Assembly: GCA_040752835.1 (NCBI GenBank)
Contig: JBFMGG010000008.1
Coordinates: 62,001 to 126,000, forward strand
From: Campylobacterota bacterium
GTDB taxonomy: Bacteria; Campylobacterota; Campylobacteria; Campylobacterales; Sulfurimonadaceae
Direction: 5' to 3'
DNA: 64,000 nucleotides
The translations under genes and the position numbers were made by a program. Position 1 is the stretch's first letter; each line of letters begins with the position of its first letter. The notes under the pieces were generated by a model. The model saw only the letters and a list, made by a program, of their open reading frames with translations, ran no database searches and had not been told where the DNA came from. Below are positions 53,532 through 61,880 of the stretch, piece by piece.

Positions 53532-54288
53532 TCGTATCAATATCGGCGAGATCATCGCCATTGCTAAAGAAGCGGGACATGCGATCATGGAGGTATACGA
53601 AAAAGATTTTATAGTCGAATTCAAAGCAGATCAAAGCCCGCTGACCGAGGCAGACAAAAAAGCGCATGATATTATCACCAAAGGGATTGAGGCCCTCGGT
53701 CTTGGGTTGCCGATACTCTCCGAAGAGGGACGGGAAATCCCTTATGAAGAGCGCAAAACTTGGGAATACTTTTGGATGGTAGATCCCCTGGACGGTACGA
53801 AAGAGTTCATCAAAAAAAATGGGGAGTTCACCGTCAATATTGCACTTATCCATGACGGCACCCCTGTATTAGGGGTCGTTTACGCTCCGGTTCTTGGCGA
53901 AATGTATTGGGCCAAACAAGGCTTCGGAGCCTATAAAAACGGCGAAAAGCTCCCTCTTTTCAAGACAGACACCTCAAAGCCATTACGCATCGTTGCCAGT
54001 AAATCGCATTTATCCGCTGAAACCAAGGCCTATATCGACGAACTTTCCAAAACTGCAGGATCGATTGAATGCATCAGCCGAGGAAGCTCTTTAAAGCTCT
54101 GCATGGTCGCAGAAGGAAGTGCGGATATCTATCCCCGTCTTGGTCCCACGATGGAATGGGACACGGCAGCAGCGGACGCGATTGTCAAAGAAAGTGGCAA
54201 AAGCGTTATTGAATTTAGAAATGGGTATCCTATTTTTTACAACAAACAAAATTTACTCAATCCATCATTTATTGTGAAAAAAACATGA
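53524..54288 (+). CDS. cysQ: 3'(2'),5'-bisphosphate nucleotidase CysQ
   Basis: CysQ clears the PAP released by sulfotransferases. The 254-residue inositol-phosphatase-family protein has [14 protein letters not shown] (about 36-49), [12 protein letters not shown], the metal motif [19 protein letters not shown] (about 85-103) and [12 protein letters not shown] (about 210-221). The ATG at 53524 overlaps the cysC stop by 8 bases and matches the family start. It completes a PAPS-use module. Confidence 0.95.
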   Translation: MLDRINIGEIIAIAKEAGHAIMEVYEKDFIVEFKADQSPLTEADKKAHDIITKGIEALGLGLPILSEEGREIPYEERKTWEYFWMVDPLDGTKEFIKKNGEFTVNIALIHDGTPVLGVVYAPVLGEMYWAKQGFGAYKNGEKLPLFKTDTSKPLRIVASKSHLSAETKAYIDELSKTAGSIECISRGSSLKLCMVAEGSADIYPRLGPTMEWDTAAADAIVKESGKSVIEFRNGYPIFYNKQNLLNPSFIVKKT

Positions 54289-54995
54289 CCCATACTAAAA
54301 AAATAGCTATTCTACAATCAAACTATATTCCATGGAAAGGATACTTCGATCTGATCAACATGGTCGATGAATTTATTCTATACGATGATATGCAATACAC
54401 CCGTAGGGATTGGCGCAATCGCAACAAGATCAAAACCCCCCAAGGGCTCCAATGGCTAACTATACCCGTTGAGGTGAAAGGGAAATACTATCAGGCGATC
54501 AAAGACACCAAAATCAGTGAAGCCGACTGGGGGAAAAAACATTGGCAGAGTATTCGTCTCAACTATTCAAAAACACCTTATTTCCAGCACTATAAAGATA
54601 TATTTGAGCCATTGTATCTGGATAATGACCTGCTATATCTCAGTGAAATCAATTATTGCTTTCTCCAAACCATCAATAAGACTCTTGGAATCGCAACCCC
54701 TCTTCGTTGGTCAAGCGAATTCGACCTAATTGATGGTAAAAGCGAACGCTTGCTCGGACTTTGTAAAGATTGCAATGCTGCCGAATACATTAGCGGCCCT
54801 GCAGCCAAAGACTACCTGGATGAAACGCTTTTTGAACAAGAAAATATCCGCGTCAGCTGGATGGATTATACAGGCTATCCGGAGTATCATCAATCATTTC
54901 CTCCATTTGAGCACGGTGTTAGTGTTTTGGATCTTATCTTCAACGAAGGGCCTAATGCACCAAAATTTATGAAAAGTTTTGAAAGGACAGAATAA
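54285..54995 (+). CDS. WbqC-family protein
   Basis: The 236-residue protein starts KIAILQSNYIPWKGYFDLIN, with FILYDDMQYTRRDWRNRNKI and LTIPVEVKGKYYQAI, and has YISGPAAKDYLDETLFEQ, the WbqC signature. WbqC proteins occur in O-antigen and N-acyl-sugar clusters and are thought to take part in acylation or amide formation on amino sugars, though the chemistry is not settled. It overlaps cysQ by 4 bases and the next gene by 1. Confidence 0.88.
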   Translation: MTHTKKIAILQSNYIPWKGYFDLINMVDEFILYDDMQYTRRDWRNRNKIKTPQGLQWLTIPVEVKGKYYQAIKDTKISEADWGKKHWQSIRLNYSKTPYFQHYKDIFEPLYLDNDLLYLSEINYCFLQTINKTLGIATPLRWSSEFDLIDGKSERLLGLCKDCNAAEYISGPAAKDYLDETLFEQENIRVSWMDYTGYPEYHQSFPPFEHGVSVLDLIFNEGPNAPKFMKSFERTE

Positions 54996-55927
54996 TGGTA
55001 TTATCGATTGTCACGACCCTCTACCGTTCTGCCGAGTACATAGAAGATTTTTATCGTCGCATCAGGGTTGAAGCGCAAAAGATTACGACTGATTACGAAA
55101 TTATTTTTGTCAATGACGGTTCTCCGGATGATTCTTTGGAACGTTCTGTAAATTTATATGAAAAAGATGCGAAGGTAAAAGTTATCGATTTATCACGCAA
55201 TTTTGGACACCATAAAGCGATTATGACCGGGCTTGCTCATGCAAACGGCGACTACATATTCCTAATCGACAGCGATCTGGAAGAAGAACCTGAGTTATTA
55301 GGAGAATTCTGGCAAGAACTACACAATGATCCTCGAATAGATATGGTCTACGGGATTCAGGCTAAACGCAAGGGGGGATGGTTCGAACGGTGGAGCGGTA
55401 ATCTGTTTTATAATACGATGAATCTACTTTCGAATGTCGAACTGCCAAGAAACTTTTTAACTGTGCGTTTAATGACATCACGTTATGTTAACAGTTTGAC
55501 TCGATTCGGTGAACGTGAAATGACACTGATAAATATAATCGCCATGAACGGTTACAGACAAAAAGCCATCGTCGTAAAAAAACATTCCCATAGTCCGACT
55601 ACCTACTCGTTAATGCAAAAATTATCCATTGTTTTTAACGTCACGACATCCTCAAGTGCAAAACCGCTTTATATGATTTTTTACTCAGGCATGATAATAA
55701 CTCTGCTATCTGCCCTTTACATCTTTGTCTTGATTTTCAATAAACTCGTTTCAAATGTTGCTTTTCACGGATGGACCTCTCTGATGGTTTCCGTATGGTT
55801 TTTAGGCGGAATGATTATCATGTTTTTGGGGATAATTGGCATCTATATTTCAAAAATTTTTGTTGAAACAAAACAACGCCCCTATACAATTATTCGAAAC
55901 CTATATGAACAAAAGAAGGAACAATAA
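54995..55927 (+). CDS. GT2 polyprenyl-phosphate glycosyltransferase, GtrB/ArnC-like
   Basis: The 310 residues have an N-terminal GT-A domain (VLSIVTTLYRSAEYIEDFYR, IIFVNDGSPDDSLE, FLIDSDLEEEPELL) and two C-terminal helices (about 225-250 and 260-290). This is the layout of GtrB, ArnC and DPM1-type enzymes that load a sugar on undecaprenyl phosphate. It overlaps WbqC by 1 base (TAATG). It could be the partner of GtrA. Confidence 0.88.
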   Translation: MVLSIVTTLYRSAEYIEDFYRRIRVEAQKITTDYEIIFVNDGSPDDSLERSVNLYEKDAKVKVIDLSRNFGHHKAIMTGLAHANGDYIFLIDSDLEEEPELLGEFWQELHNDPRIDMVYGIQAKRKGGWFERWSGNLFYNTMNLLSNVELPRNFLTVRLMTSRYVNSLTRFGEREMTLINIIAMNGYRQKAIVVKKHSHSPTTYSLMQKLSIVFNVTTSSSAKPLYMIFYSGMIITLLSALYIFVLIFNKLVSNVAFHGWTSLMVSVWFLGGMIIMFLGIIGIYISKIFVETKQRPYTIIRNLYEQKKEQ

Positions 55928-55930
55928 TCA

Positions 55931-56593
55931 ATGGAAAAAATTGTAATTTTTGGAATTGGTGAAATCGCCGAAATGGCTTGGTACTATTTTGGGCAAACCG
56001 ATTCTCAACAGATTGTTGCATTTACAGCAGATCGGGAATATTGTCTTAACAATGATTTCAAGGGTCTTCCTTTAATTCCTTTTGACGAAATTACAACACA
56101 TTTTTCGCCAACTGAATACAAAATGTTTATCGCGGTTGGCTATACAAAAGTTAATAAAATTCGAACTGAAAAATATAAACTTGCGAAAACAATGGGCTAT
56201 TCTCTGACTTCCTACATCAGTCCAAATGCCACCATTGCTAATAATGTTTCCATTGGAGATAACTGTTTTGTTTTCGAAGACAATACACTCCAACCCTTTA
56301 CCAAAATCGGCAATAACTGTGTATTATGGAGTGGGAATCATATCGGTCATCATTCACTCCTCGAAGACAACTGTTTTATTACATCCCATGTTGTTGTCTC
56401 CGGAGGATGCGTTATCGGTGAATCTACTTTCATAGGCGTCAATGCAACATTACGAGACCATATTAAAATAGGCAAATCCAATGTTATAGGGGCCGGTGCG
56501 TTAATTTTGGGAGATACGGAAGATAACAAGGTTTATATGGCTACACCCACGGAACCATCTAAAGTGCCTAGCAACCGTCTTAGAGGAATTTAA
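55931..56593 (+). CDS. NeuD/PglD-type acyltransferase (left-handed beta-helix)
   Basis: The 220 residues have an N-terminal sugar-binding Rossmann-like part (IVIFGIGEIAEMAWYYF) and a hexapeptide-repeat domain from about residue 90 (ISPNATIANNVSIGDNCFVF, IGNNCVLWSGNHIGHHSLLE, VVVSGGCVIGESTFIGV). The layout is that of sugar O- or N-acetyltransferases such as NeuD and PglD. WecE, which makes a 4-amino sugar, is downstream, so acetylation of that amino group is an attractive role; WbqC is also nearby. Confidence 0.85.
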   Translation: MEKIVIFGIGEIAEMAWYYFGQTDSQQIVAFTADREYCLNNDFKGLPLIPFDEITTHFSPTEYKMFIAVGYTKVNKIRTEKYKLAKTMGYSLTSYISPNATIANNVSIGDNCFVFEDNTLQPFTKIGNNCVLWSGNHIGHHSLLEDNCFITSHVVVSGGCVIGESTFIGVNATLRDHIKIGKSNVIGAGALILGDTEDNKVYMATPTEPSKVPSNRLRGI

Positions 56594-56594
56594 T

Positions 56595-57497
56595 TTGCGT
56601 TGGACAAAAATCGGACAAATATACCAGTTTAAATCCATAGATGAATTTTGCATATCACATGCGTCAAATCCCCTGGCCATTCATCTGCATGATGATCTTT
56701 ACCGAGTCTTTTTCAGTGGCCGAGACAGGGAAAATAAATCATCCGTAGCCTATGTCGATATCGATATCGAAACGCTCAAAGTAGTCGGTGAAGCCGATCA
56801 GACCCTATTTTTGCACGGAGCGGACGATAGTTTTTATTCTCATGGCGTCAGCATCGGTAATATGTATGAAGCAAATGGTCAAAACTATATCCTCTTTATG
56901 GGATGGCAAATACGCAATGGTGGACATTGGAGGGGTGACATCGGAAGACTTCGGTTGGATAAAAGCAACATGTTGGTGCTCGATCCGGCAACTCCGTTTA
57001 TGAGCAGCGACGAAGAAGACCCCATCAGCCTTTCCTACCCTTGGGTTATGCAAGATGACGGTATCTACAAAATGTGGTATGGTTCCACTATCACATGGGA
57101 TGCCGGAAACAATGAAATGCTCCATGTCATCAAATATGCTACTTCCCCGGATGGAGAAAAATGGGAAAAACACGGCATTGCAATCCCTTATGCCCTCGGA
57201 ACGGCACAGGCATTTTCGAGACCAAGTGTCATACGCGACGATCAGGGATATCATATGTGGTTTTCATATCGTTCCGGAGATGGAACAAGATACCGTATCG
57301 GATACGCACACAGCATTGACGGCCAGCTTTGGAAAAACAGGTTGGATGACGTGGGAATCGATGTCAGTCCGGAAGGATGGGATAGTGAAATGATTTGCTA
57401 CCCGTTCGTATTTGACCATAAAGGAAAACGCTATATGTTGTACAATGGAAATCAATATGGCAAAGAAGGCTTTGGCCTAGCTATTAAAAAGGAATGA
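56595..57497 (+). CDS. Glycosidase-like five-bladed beta-propeller protein
   Basis: The 300-residue protein, starting at a TTG, reads as repeated propeller strands (LYRVFFSGRDRENKSSVAYV, ILFMGWQIRNGGHWRGDIG, YKMWYGSTITWDAGNNE, YHMWFSYRSGDGTRYRIG, RYMLYNGNQYGKEGFGLAI) like GH43/GH32-type or GH130-like folds. There is no signal peptide, so it is cytoplasmic. Catalytic residues cannot be assigned. A role in glycan assembly or quality control is inferred only from the operon. Confidence 0.7.
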   Translation: MRWTKIGQIYQFKSIDEFCISHASNPLAIHLHDDLYRVFFSGRDRENKSSVAYVDIDIETLKVVGEADQTLFLHGADDSFYSHGVSIGNMYEANGQNYILFMGWQIRNGGHWRGDIGRLRLDKSNMLVLDPATPFMSSDEEDPISLSYPWVMQDDGIYKMWYGSTITWDAGNNEMLHVIKYATSPDGEKWEKHGIAIPYALGTAQAFSRPSVIRDDQGYHMWFSYRSGDGTRYRIGYAHSIDGQLWKNRLDDVGIDVSPEGWDSEMICYPFVFDHKGKRYMLYNGNQYGKEGFGLAIKKE

Positions 57498-58324
57498 ATT
57501 TGCATAAAGACCATTTGGTAATTATTGCTGGTATGCCTCGTGCCGGAACAACATATATGTATAAAACCCTAGCACTACACCCTGACATGTATATGCCAGA
57601 AATCAAAGAAACCAACTATTTTTCTTACAACCATACAAAAGGCGAAGAATGGTTTGAGAAAATATACCAAAAAGCGCAGAATGAGCAAAAATACTTTGAT
57701 GTTAGTCCTTTTTATTTTTTAGACCCTAATGCTATTGAGCGAATAAAAAGTTTTAACAGCAACCAAAAAGTTATTTTATTACTACGTAATCCTAATGACT
57801 GGATAAAATCATTTTACAAACAAATTCTTACTCAATCTTACAGTATAGGAACTTTTGAAACATTTGCAAAGAAATATGAAATTAAATTTGAAAGTAGCAT
57901 ATTGTCAATTGACTTTAAAAATTTTGATTTTATCGTCAAAGTAGAACAATTCAAACAAGCTTTCTCTGGTAATCTTATGCTGATTGATTTTACCCATTTT
58001 GAAAATAACAAACTCAATGTATTGCAAGAGATAGAAAAATTTATCGGAGTGACTTCTTTTTTTAATGATGGAAATGTTATACAGGAAAAAATTAATGCTG
58101 GTAATCGCAAGAACAATAAATTTATAACATATCTCTCTACTCTATCCATATTACGAACAATTGCTTTTACCTGCTTACCAAAGTCATTTATACATTATAT
58201 CCGCAATAAATATATATTGGGCAAGCCAAATATAACAGAAGAGCTGCCACTTCCAGATATCTATCCTCAAAAAAATATATTTCTTGAAAGTTATTTCCAA
58301 AAATCTGGAATCGTATATTGCTGA
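57494..58324 (+). CDS. PAPS-dependent sulfotransferase
   Basis: The 276 residues contain the 5'-phosphosulfate-binding loop AGMPRAGTTYMYKTLALHP (about 12-30) and the 3'-phosphate motif VILLLRNPNDWIKSFYKQ (about 92-109), as in Sulfotransfer_1-type enzymes and heparan-type sulfotransferases. It should transfer sulfate from PAPS to a sugar hydroxyl. The gene is much more AT-rich than cysD-cysQ. It overlaps the preceding gene by 4 bases. The acceptor, a cytoplasmic lipid-linked glycan, is inferred. Confidence 0.85.
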   Translation: MNLHKDHLVIIAGMPRAGTTYMYKTLALHPDMYMPEIKETNYFSYNHTKGEEWFEKIYQKAQNEQKYFDVSPFYFLDPNAIERIKSFNSNQKVILLLRNPNDWIKSFYKQILTQSYSIGTFETFAKKYEIKFESSILSIDFKNFDFIVKVEQFKQAFSGNLMLIDFTHFENNKLNVLQEIEKFIGVTSFFNDGNVIQEKINAGNRKNNKFITYLSTLSILRTIAFTCLPKSFIHYIRNKYILGKPNITEELPLPDIYPQKNIFLESYFQKSGIVYC

Positions 58325-58656
58325 TGCAAAAAGGGATTGTCTTAGTATTATTATCGGTGTTTTTACAGTCATTCACTTTTTTGTGTATCAAAATATCAAC
58401 AACTTCATCAGAACTATTTCAAGCAATTTGGCTCGGGAGCGCATTTATATTAATTGCTAATCGTGCTTTCATTTGGCAATATGTGTTAAAATACATGCCA
58501 TTGTCCAAAGCTTACCCGTATAATTCACTGGTTCAAATATTGATTTTTGTTTATGCTGTTGTTTTTTTTCATGAAAAATTTGAGGTTAACCATCTATTTG
58601 GTTTGATACTCATGGTATTTGGTATTTATATACTTTCTCAAAGTAAAAAACCATGA
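58324..58656 (+). CDS. EamA/SMR-type half transporter, ArnE/F-like, first subunit
   Basis: The 110 residues form four predicted helices (GIVLVLLSVFLQSFTFLCIK, FQAIWLGSAFILIANRAFIW, AYPYNSLVQILIFVYAVVFF, HLFGLILMVFGIYILSQ). ArnE and ArnF are paired proteins of this kind that flip undecaprenyl-phosphate aminoarabinose. The ATG at 58324 overlaps the sulfotransferase stop (TGATG). The next gene encodes a partner of the same size. Confidence 0.8.
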   Translation: MQKGIVLVLLSVFLQSFTFLCIKISTTSSELFQAIWLGSAFILIANRAFIWQYVLKYMPLSKAYPYNSLVQILIFVYAVVFFHEKFEVNHLFGLILMVFGIYILSQSKKP

Positions 58657-58973
58657 TTCCTCTCTATATTGTTCTAGCTGTTTTTCTTACTGTTACAGGA
58701 CAAATACTCTTAAAAAAAGCTGCTATTAAGTATCATATAGTCGATTTTTTTAATGCTTATATTATTACTGGGTATTTGTTTTTTGCAATCACAGTAATAA
58801 TCTCATATCACTTAATGACTTTAATTGATATGAAATATTTCACTGCTATCATGAGTGTTAATTATATATTTACCGTATTGGCATCTACACTGTTTTTAGA
58901 AGAGTCAATGGATCGTTACAAACTGTTTGGAACACTTTTGATTAGTATTGGTGTAATTATTTTTGTGTTATAA
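58653..58973 (+). CDS. EamA/SMR-type half transporter, ArnE/F-like, second subunit
   Basis: The 106 residues again form four helices; TVTGQILLKKAAIKYHIVDF, SYHLMTLIDMKYFTAIMSVNYIFTV-like and LFGTLLISIGVIIFVL follow the SMR/EamA pattern. It overlaps its partner by 4 bases. A heterodimeric flippase for a lipid-phosphate sugar is the natural reading; a drug-efflux function is less likely in this operon. Confidence 0.8.
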   Translation: MIPLYIVLAVFLTVTGQILLKKAAIKYHIVDFFNAYIITGYLFFAITVIISYHLMTLIDMKYFTAIMSVNYIFTVLASTLFLEESMDRYKLFGTLLISIGVIIFVL

Positions 58974-58981
58974 GGAAAGAT

Positions 58982-59794
58982 ATGATTACACGTGAATATC
59001 AAGTTATCGATGATATCAAAGTTTTTGACAATAATATTATCGAAGAACATCGCGATTATAATGCACAAGGCTTAGATAATCTTTATCAGGCTGAGGAATA
59101 TCATTTTTGGTTTATTGCAAGAAAAGAGTTTATTTTTTCTCAAATTAAAAATATAATCGAAATGACATCAAATATCATTGAAATAGGTGCTGGAACTGGT
59201 AATGTTTCACGATATTTGCAATCTCATGGCTGTCAAAACCTTTGTGTTGGTGAGCTGCATTTAAATGGGCTTAAATATGCTAAAAGCTATGGAATTGAAA
59301 CATGTTATCAATTTGACTTGTTGAAATCACCTTTTCAAGAAGAATTTGACGGTGTATGTATGTTTGATGTATTAGAACATATTGAAAACAATACCTTGGC
59401 ATTACAAAATGTTCATACTATGTTAAAAAGTAATGGCAAAATAATTTTGACTGTTCCTGCACACATGTGGCTTTGGAATAGAGATGATGCCATAGCCGGG
59501 CACAAAACAAGATACACAAAAAAAAGACTAAATAAAATTTTAGAAGAAGCTGGATTTGAAATTATTATATCTCGCTATTTTTTTATTTTCATCGTTCCTC
59601 TACTTTGGTTAAGAAGATTACTAAATCGAGATCATCACAAACAAGTCATTAAAGAAGAATATACTCAAAAAATTTCTATTAACCCAATTATTAATACTAT
59701 TTTACTTTTTATTACACGTATTGAAAACAAACTAAACAATTTTTTACCGAATATGTTTGGTGGAAGTCTATTAATAATTGCGAGAAAAAAATGA
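58982..59794 (+). CDS. Class I SAM-dependent methyltransferase
   Basis: The 270-residue protein has the SAM motif IIEIGAGTGNVSRYL (about 61-75), the acidic motif GVCMFDVLEHIENN (about 122-135) and ILTVPAHMWLWNRDD. The C-terminal third has a hydrophobic stretch (YFFIFIVPLLWLRRLL) that may associate with the membrane. Methylation of a sugar or a lipid-linked intermediate is inferred. The DNA is very AT-rich. Confidence 0.85.
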   Translation: MITREYQVIDDIKVFDNNIIEEHRDYNAQGLDNLYQAEEYHFWFIARKEFIFSQIKNIIEMTSNIIEIGAGTGNVSRYLQSHGCQNLCVGELHLNGLKYAKSYGIETCYQFDLLKSPFQEEFDGVCMFDVLEHIENNTLALQNVHTMLKSNGKIILTVPAHMWLWNRDDAIAGHKTRYTKKRLNKILEEAGFEIIISRYFFIFIVPLLWLRRLLNRDHHKQVIKEEYTQKISINPIINTILLFITRIENKLNNFLPNMFGGSLLIIARKK

Positions 59795-60921
59795 TCCCAT
59801 TTAATAAACCACCATTTACCGGGAATGAAGAGCGTCACGTTCTAGCTTCAATGAAGAGCGCGAAAATATCCGGAGATGGCGAATTTACCCGAAAATGTCA
59901 CCAGTGGTTTGAAGAACAGCTTCAATGTTCAAAAGCTCTCTTGACAACTTCCTGTACCCATGCCCTGGAAATGGCAGCCATTCTGATTGGTATCGAACCC
60001 GGTGACGAAGTCATCATGCCGAGCTATACCTTCGTGTCTACCGCAAATGCATTTGTGCTAAGAGGAGCAAAAATCATTTTTGTCGATATTCGTCCAGATA
60101 CCATGAATATCGATGAAACGCTAATCGAAGCCGCTATAACTCCTCGTACCAAAGCAATCGTACCGGTGCATTATGCCGGCATAGGATGCGAAATGGATAC
60201 CATAATGGAAATCGCCGAGCGCAACAATCTGTTCGTCATAGAAGACGCTGCCCAGGGGATGATGTCTGAATATCGAGGAAAGCCTCTTGGTACAATCGGC
60301 CATTTGGGAGCATATAGCTTCCATGAAACCAAAAACTATACCAGCGGGGGAGAAGGCGGACTGCTCATCATCAATGACCCTCATTTTATAGAACGGGCAG
60401 AAATCATCCGTGAAAAAGGGACGAACCGAAGCCAGTTCTTCCGGGGTATGGTCGATAAATACAGCTGGGTCGATATTGGAAGCAGTTACTTACCCAATGA
60501 TATCAGTGCCGCATATTTATGGGGGCAGCTTGAAGAAGCTGAAACGATCCGGACTGATCGCTTGCAAAGCTGGCAAACCTATTGGGATAATCTCATCCGG
60601 CTTGGCCTCGAAACATGGCTAGAATTGCCTACCATACCGGAGCATACGCGCCATAATGCTCACATGTTTTATATCAAAACAGCCAATTTAACGGAACGGA
60701 CAGCCTTATTGTCATATTTGGGAGAACATGGCATCAATGCCGTATTCCATTATGTGCCACTCCACAGTGCGACAGCAGGGATAGCATATGGCCACTTTTT
60801 TGGAGAAGATCTTTTTACCACTTCTCAAAGCGAACGGCTTATCCGCCTGCCAATGTATTTTGGGATACGGAAAGAAGAAATTGAGTATGTTGCAAATACA
60901 ATTGCAAAATTTTATCAGTGA
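59791..60921 (+). CDS. wecE: dTDP-4-amino-4,6-dideoxygalactose transaminase
   Basis: WecE aminates dTDP-4-keto-6-deoxyglucose. The 376 residues follow E. coli WecE closely: PGDEVIMPSYTFVSTANAFV, DIRPDTMNIDETLIEAAIT, VIEDAAQGMMS, the PLP-lysine in FHETKNYTSGGEGG (about 175-188) and EKGTNRSQFFRG. The dTDP-glucose genes rmlA and rmlB are not in the window and must lie elsewhere. Base composition is higher in G and C again here than in the four genes before. Confidence 0.93.
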   Translation: MIPFNKPPFTGNEERHVLASMKSAKISGDGEFTRKCHQWFEEQLQCSKALLTTSCTHALEMAAILIGIEPGDEVIMPSYTFVSTANAFVLRGAKIIFVDIRPDTMNIDETLIEAAITPRTKAIVPVHYAGIGCEMDTIMEIAERNNLFVIEDAAQGMMSEYRGKPLGTIGHLGAYSFHETKNYTSGGEGGLLIINDPHFIERAEIIREKGTNRSQFFRGMVDKYSWVDIGSSYLPNDISAAYLWGQLEEAETIRTDRLQSWQTYWDNLIRLGLETWLELPTIPEHTRHNAHMFYIKTANLTERTALLSYLGEHGINAVFHYVPLHSATAGIAYGHFFGEDLFTTSQSERLIRLPMYFGIRKEEIEYVANTIAKFYQ

Positions 60922-60935
60922 TTGGAGCAAGCCAT

Positions 60936-61880
60936 TTGAAAAAAATTAGCATTATGACGGCATGTTATAACGAAGAAGAGAATATTGCCGAAGTTTATAA
61001 ACAAGTCAAACGTGTTTTTGAATCCAAGTTGTCAGAATACCGATACGAGCATGTGTTTATCGACAACGCATCCGAAGATCGAACGGTTGAAATTTTGCGG
61101 GGCATCGCAGCGAATGATCTGAATGTAAAAGTGATTGTCAATGCGCGTAACTTCGGGCACATACGATCGCCGTTCCATGGCATCATGCAGTGTAACGGGG
61201 ATGCTGTCATTTCCATCGTCGCCGATTTACAGGATCCACCGGAGATGATTGTCGATTTTGTCCGCCAGTGGGAACAGGGATATAAAGTGGTTATCGGTGT
61301 TAAAGAACAAAGCTATGAAAAAAAGTGGATGTTCAAATTGCGGGAAGCATATTACAATCTGCTGTACCGTCTTTCGGAAGTTGAAATATTCAAGGGGTTC
61401 ACGGGATTCGGCTTGTATGACAAAAAGATCATTGACTTTTTGCGTGAATTCGATGATCCGTATCCGTTTTTTCGGGGGATGATCGCCGAGATTGGTTTCA
61501 AAGTGGCGAAAATTCCCTACACTCAACCCGCACGCCCGCGCGGTATTTCGAAAAACAATTTTTACACCCTATACGATATGGGAATACTGGGGATTATCAA
61601 TAACTCCAAGGTCCCGCTTCGCATCGCGACGCTGCTGGGATTTGCACTTGCCTTGATCAGTTTTGTCACGGCGATAGGGTATACCGTGGTGAAATTGTTG
61701 AACTGGGACAGTATGCCGCTGGGGATTGCTCCGCTGATTATCGGCACCTCGTTTATGTTCGGCGTTGTCCTGTTTTTTTTGGGAATCATTGGCGAATACA
61801 TCGGTGCGATTTACACTCAGGTGTTAAAACGTCCGCGCGTGTTTGAGCAAGAGCGGATCAATTTTATCAAGGAAGATTAA
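60936..61880 (+). CDS. GT2 polyprenyl-phosphate glycosyltransferase, GtrB-like, second copy
   Basis: Starting at the TTG at 60936 (GGAG 8 bases upstream) gives 314 residues; an in-frame GTG at 60918 overlaps wecE. The GT-A domain has ISIMTACYNEEENIAEVY, HVFIDNASEDRTVEIL and ISIVADLQDPPEMI. Two C-terminal helices (about 230-260, 265-290) give the GtrB layout. It is clearly different from the copy at 54,995, so two distinct lipid-linked sugars may be made. Confidence 0.88.
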   Translation: MKKISIMTACYNEEENIAEVYKQVKRVFESKLSEYRYEHVFIDNASEDRTVEILRGIAANDLNVKVIVNARNFGHIRSPFHGIMQCNGDAVISIVADLQDPPEMIVDFVRQWEQGYKVVIGVKEQSYEKKWMFKLREAYYNLLYRLSEVEIFKGFTGFGLYDKKIIDFLREFDDPYPFFRGMIAEIGFKVAKIPYTQPARPRGISKNNFYTLYDMGILGIINNSKVPLRIATLLGFALALISFVTAIGYTVVKLLNWDSMPLGIAPLIIGTSFMFGVVLFFLGIIGEYIGAIYTQVLKRPRVFEQERINFIKED

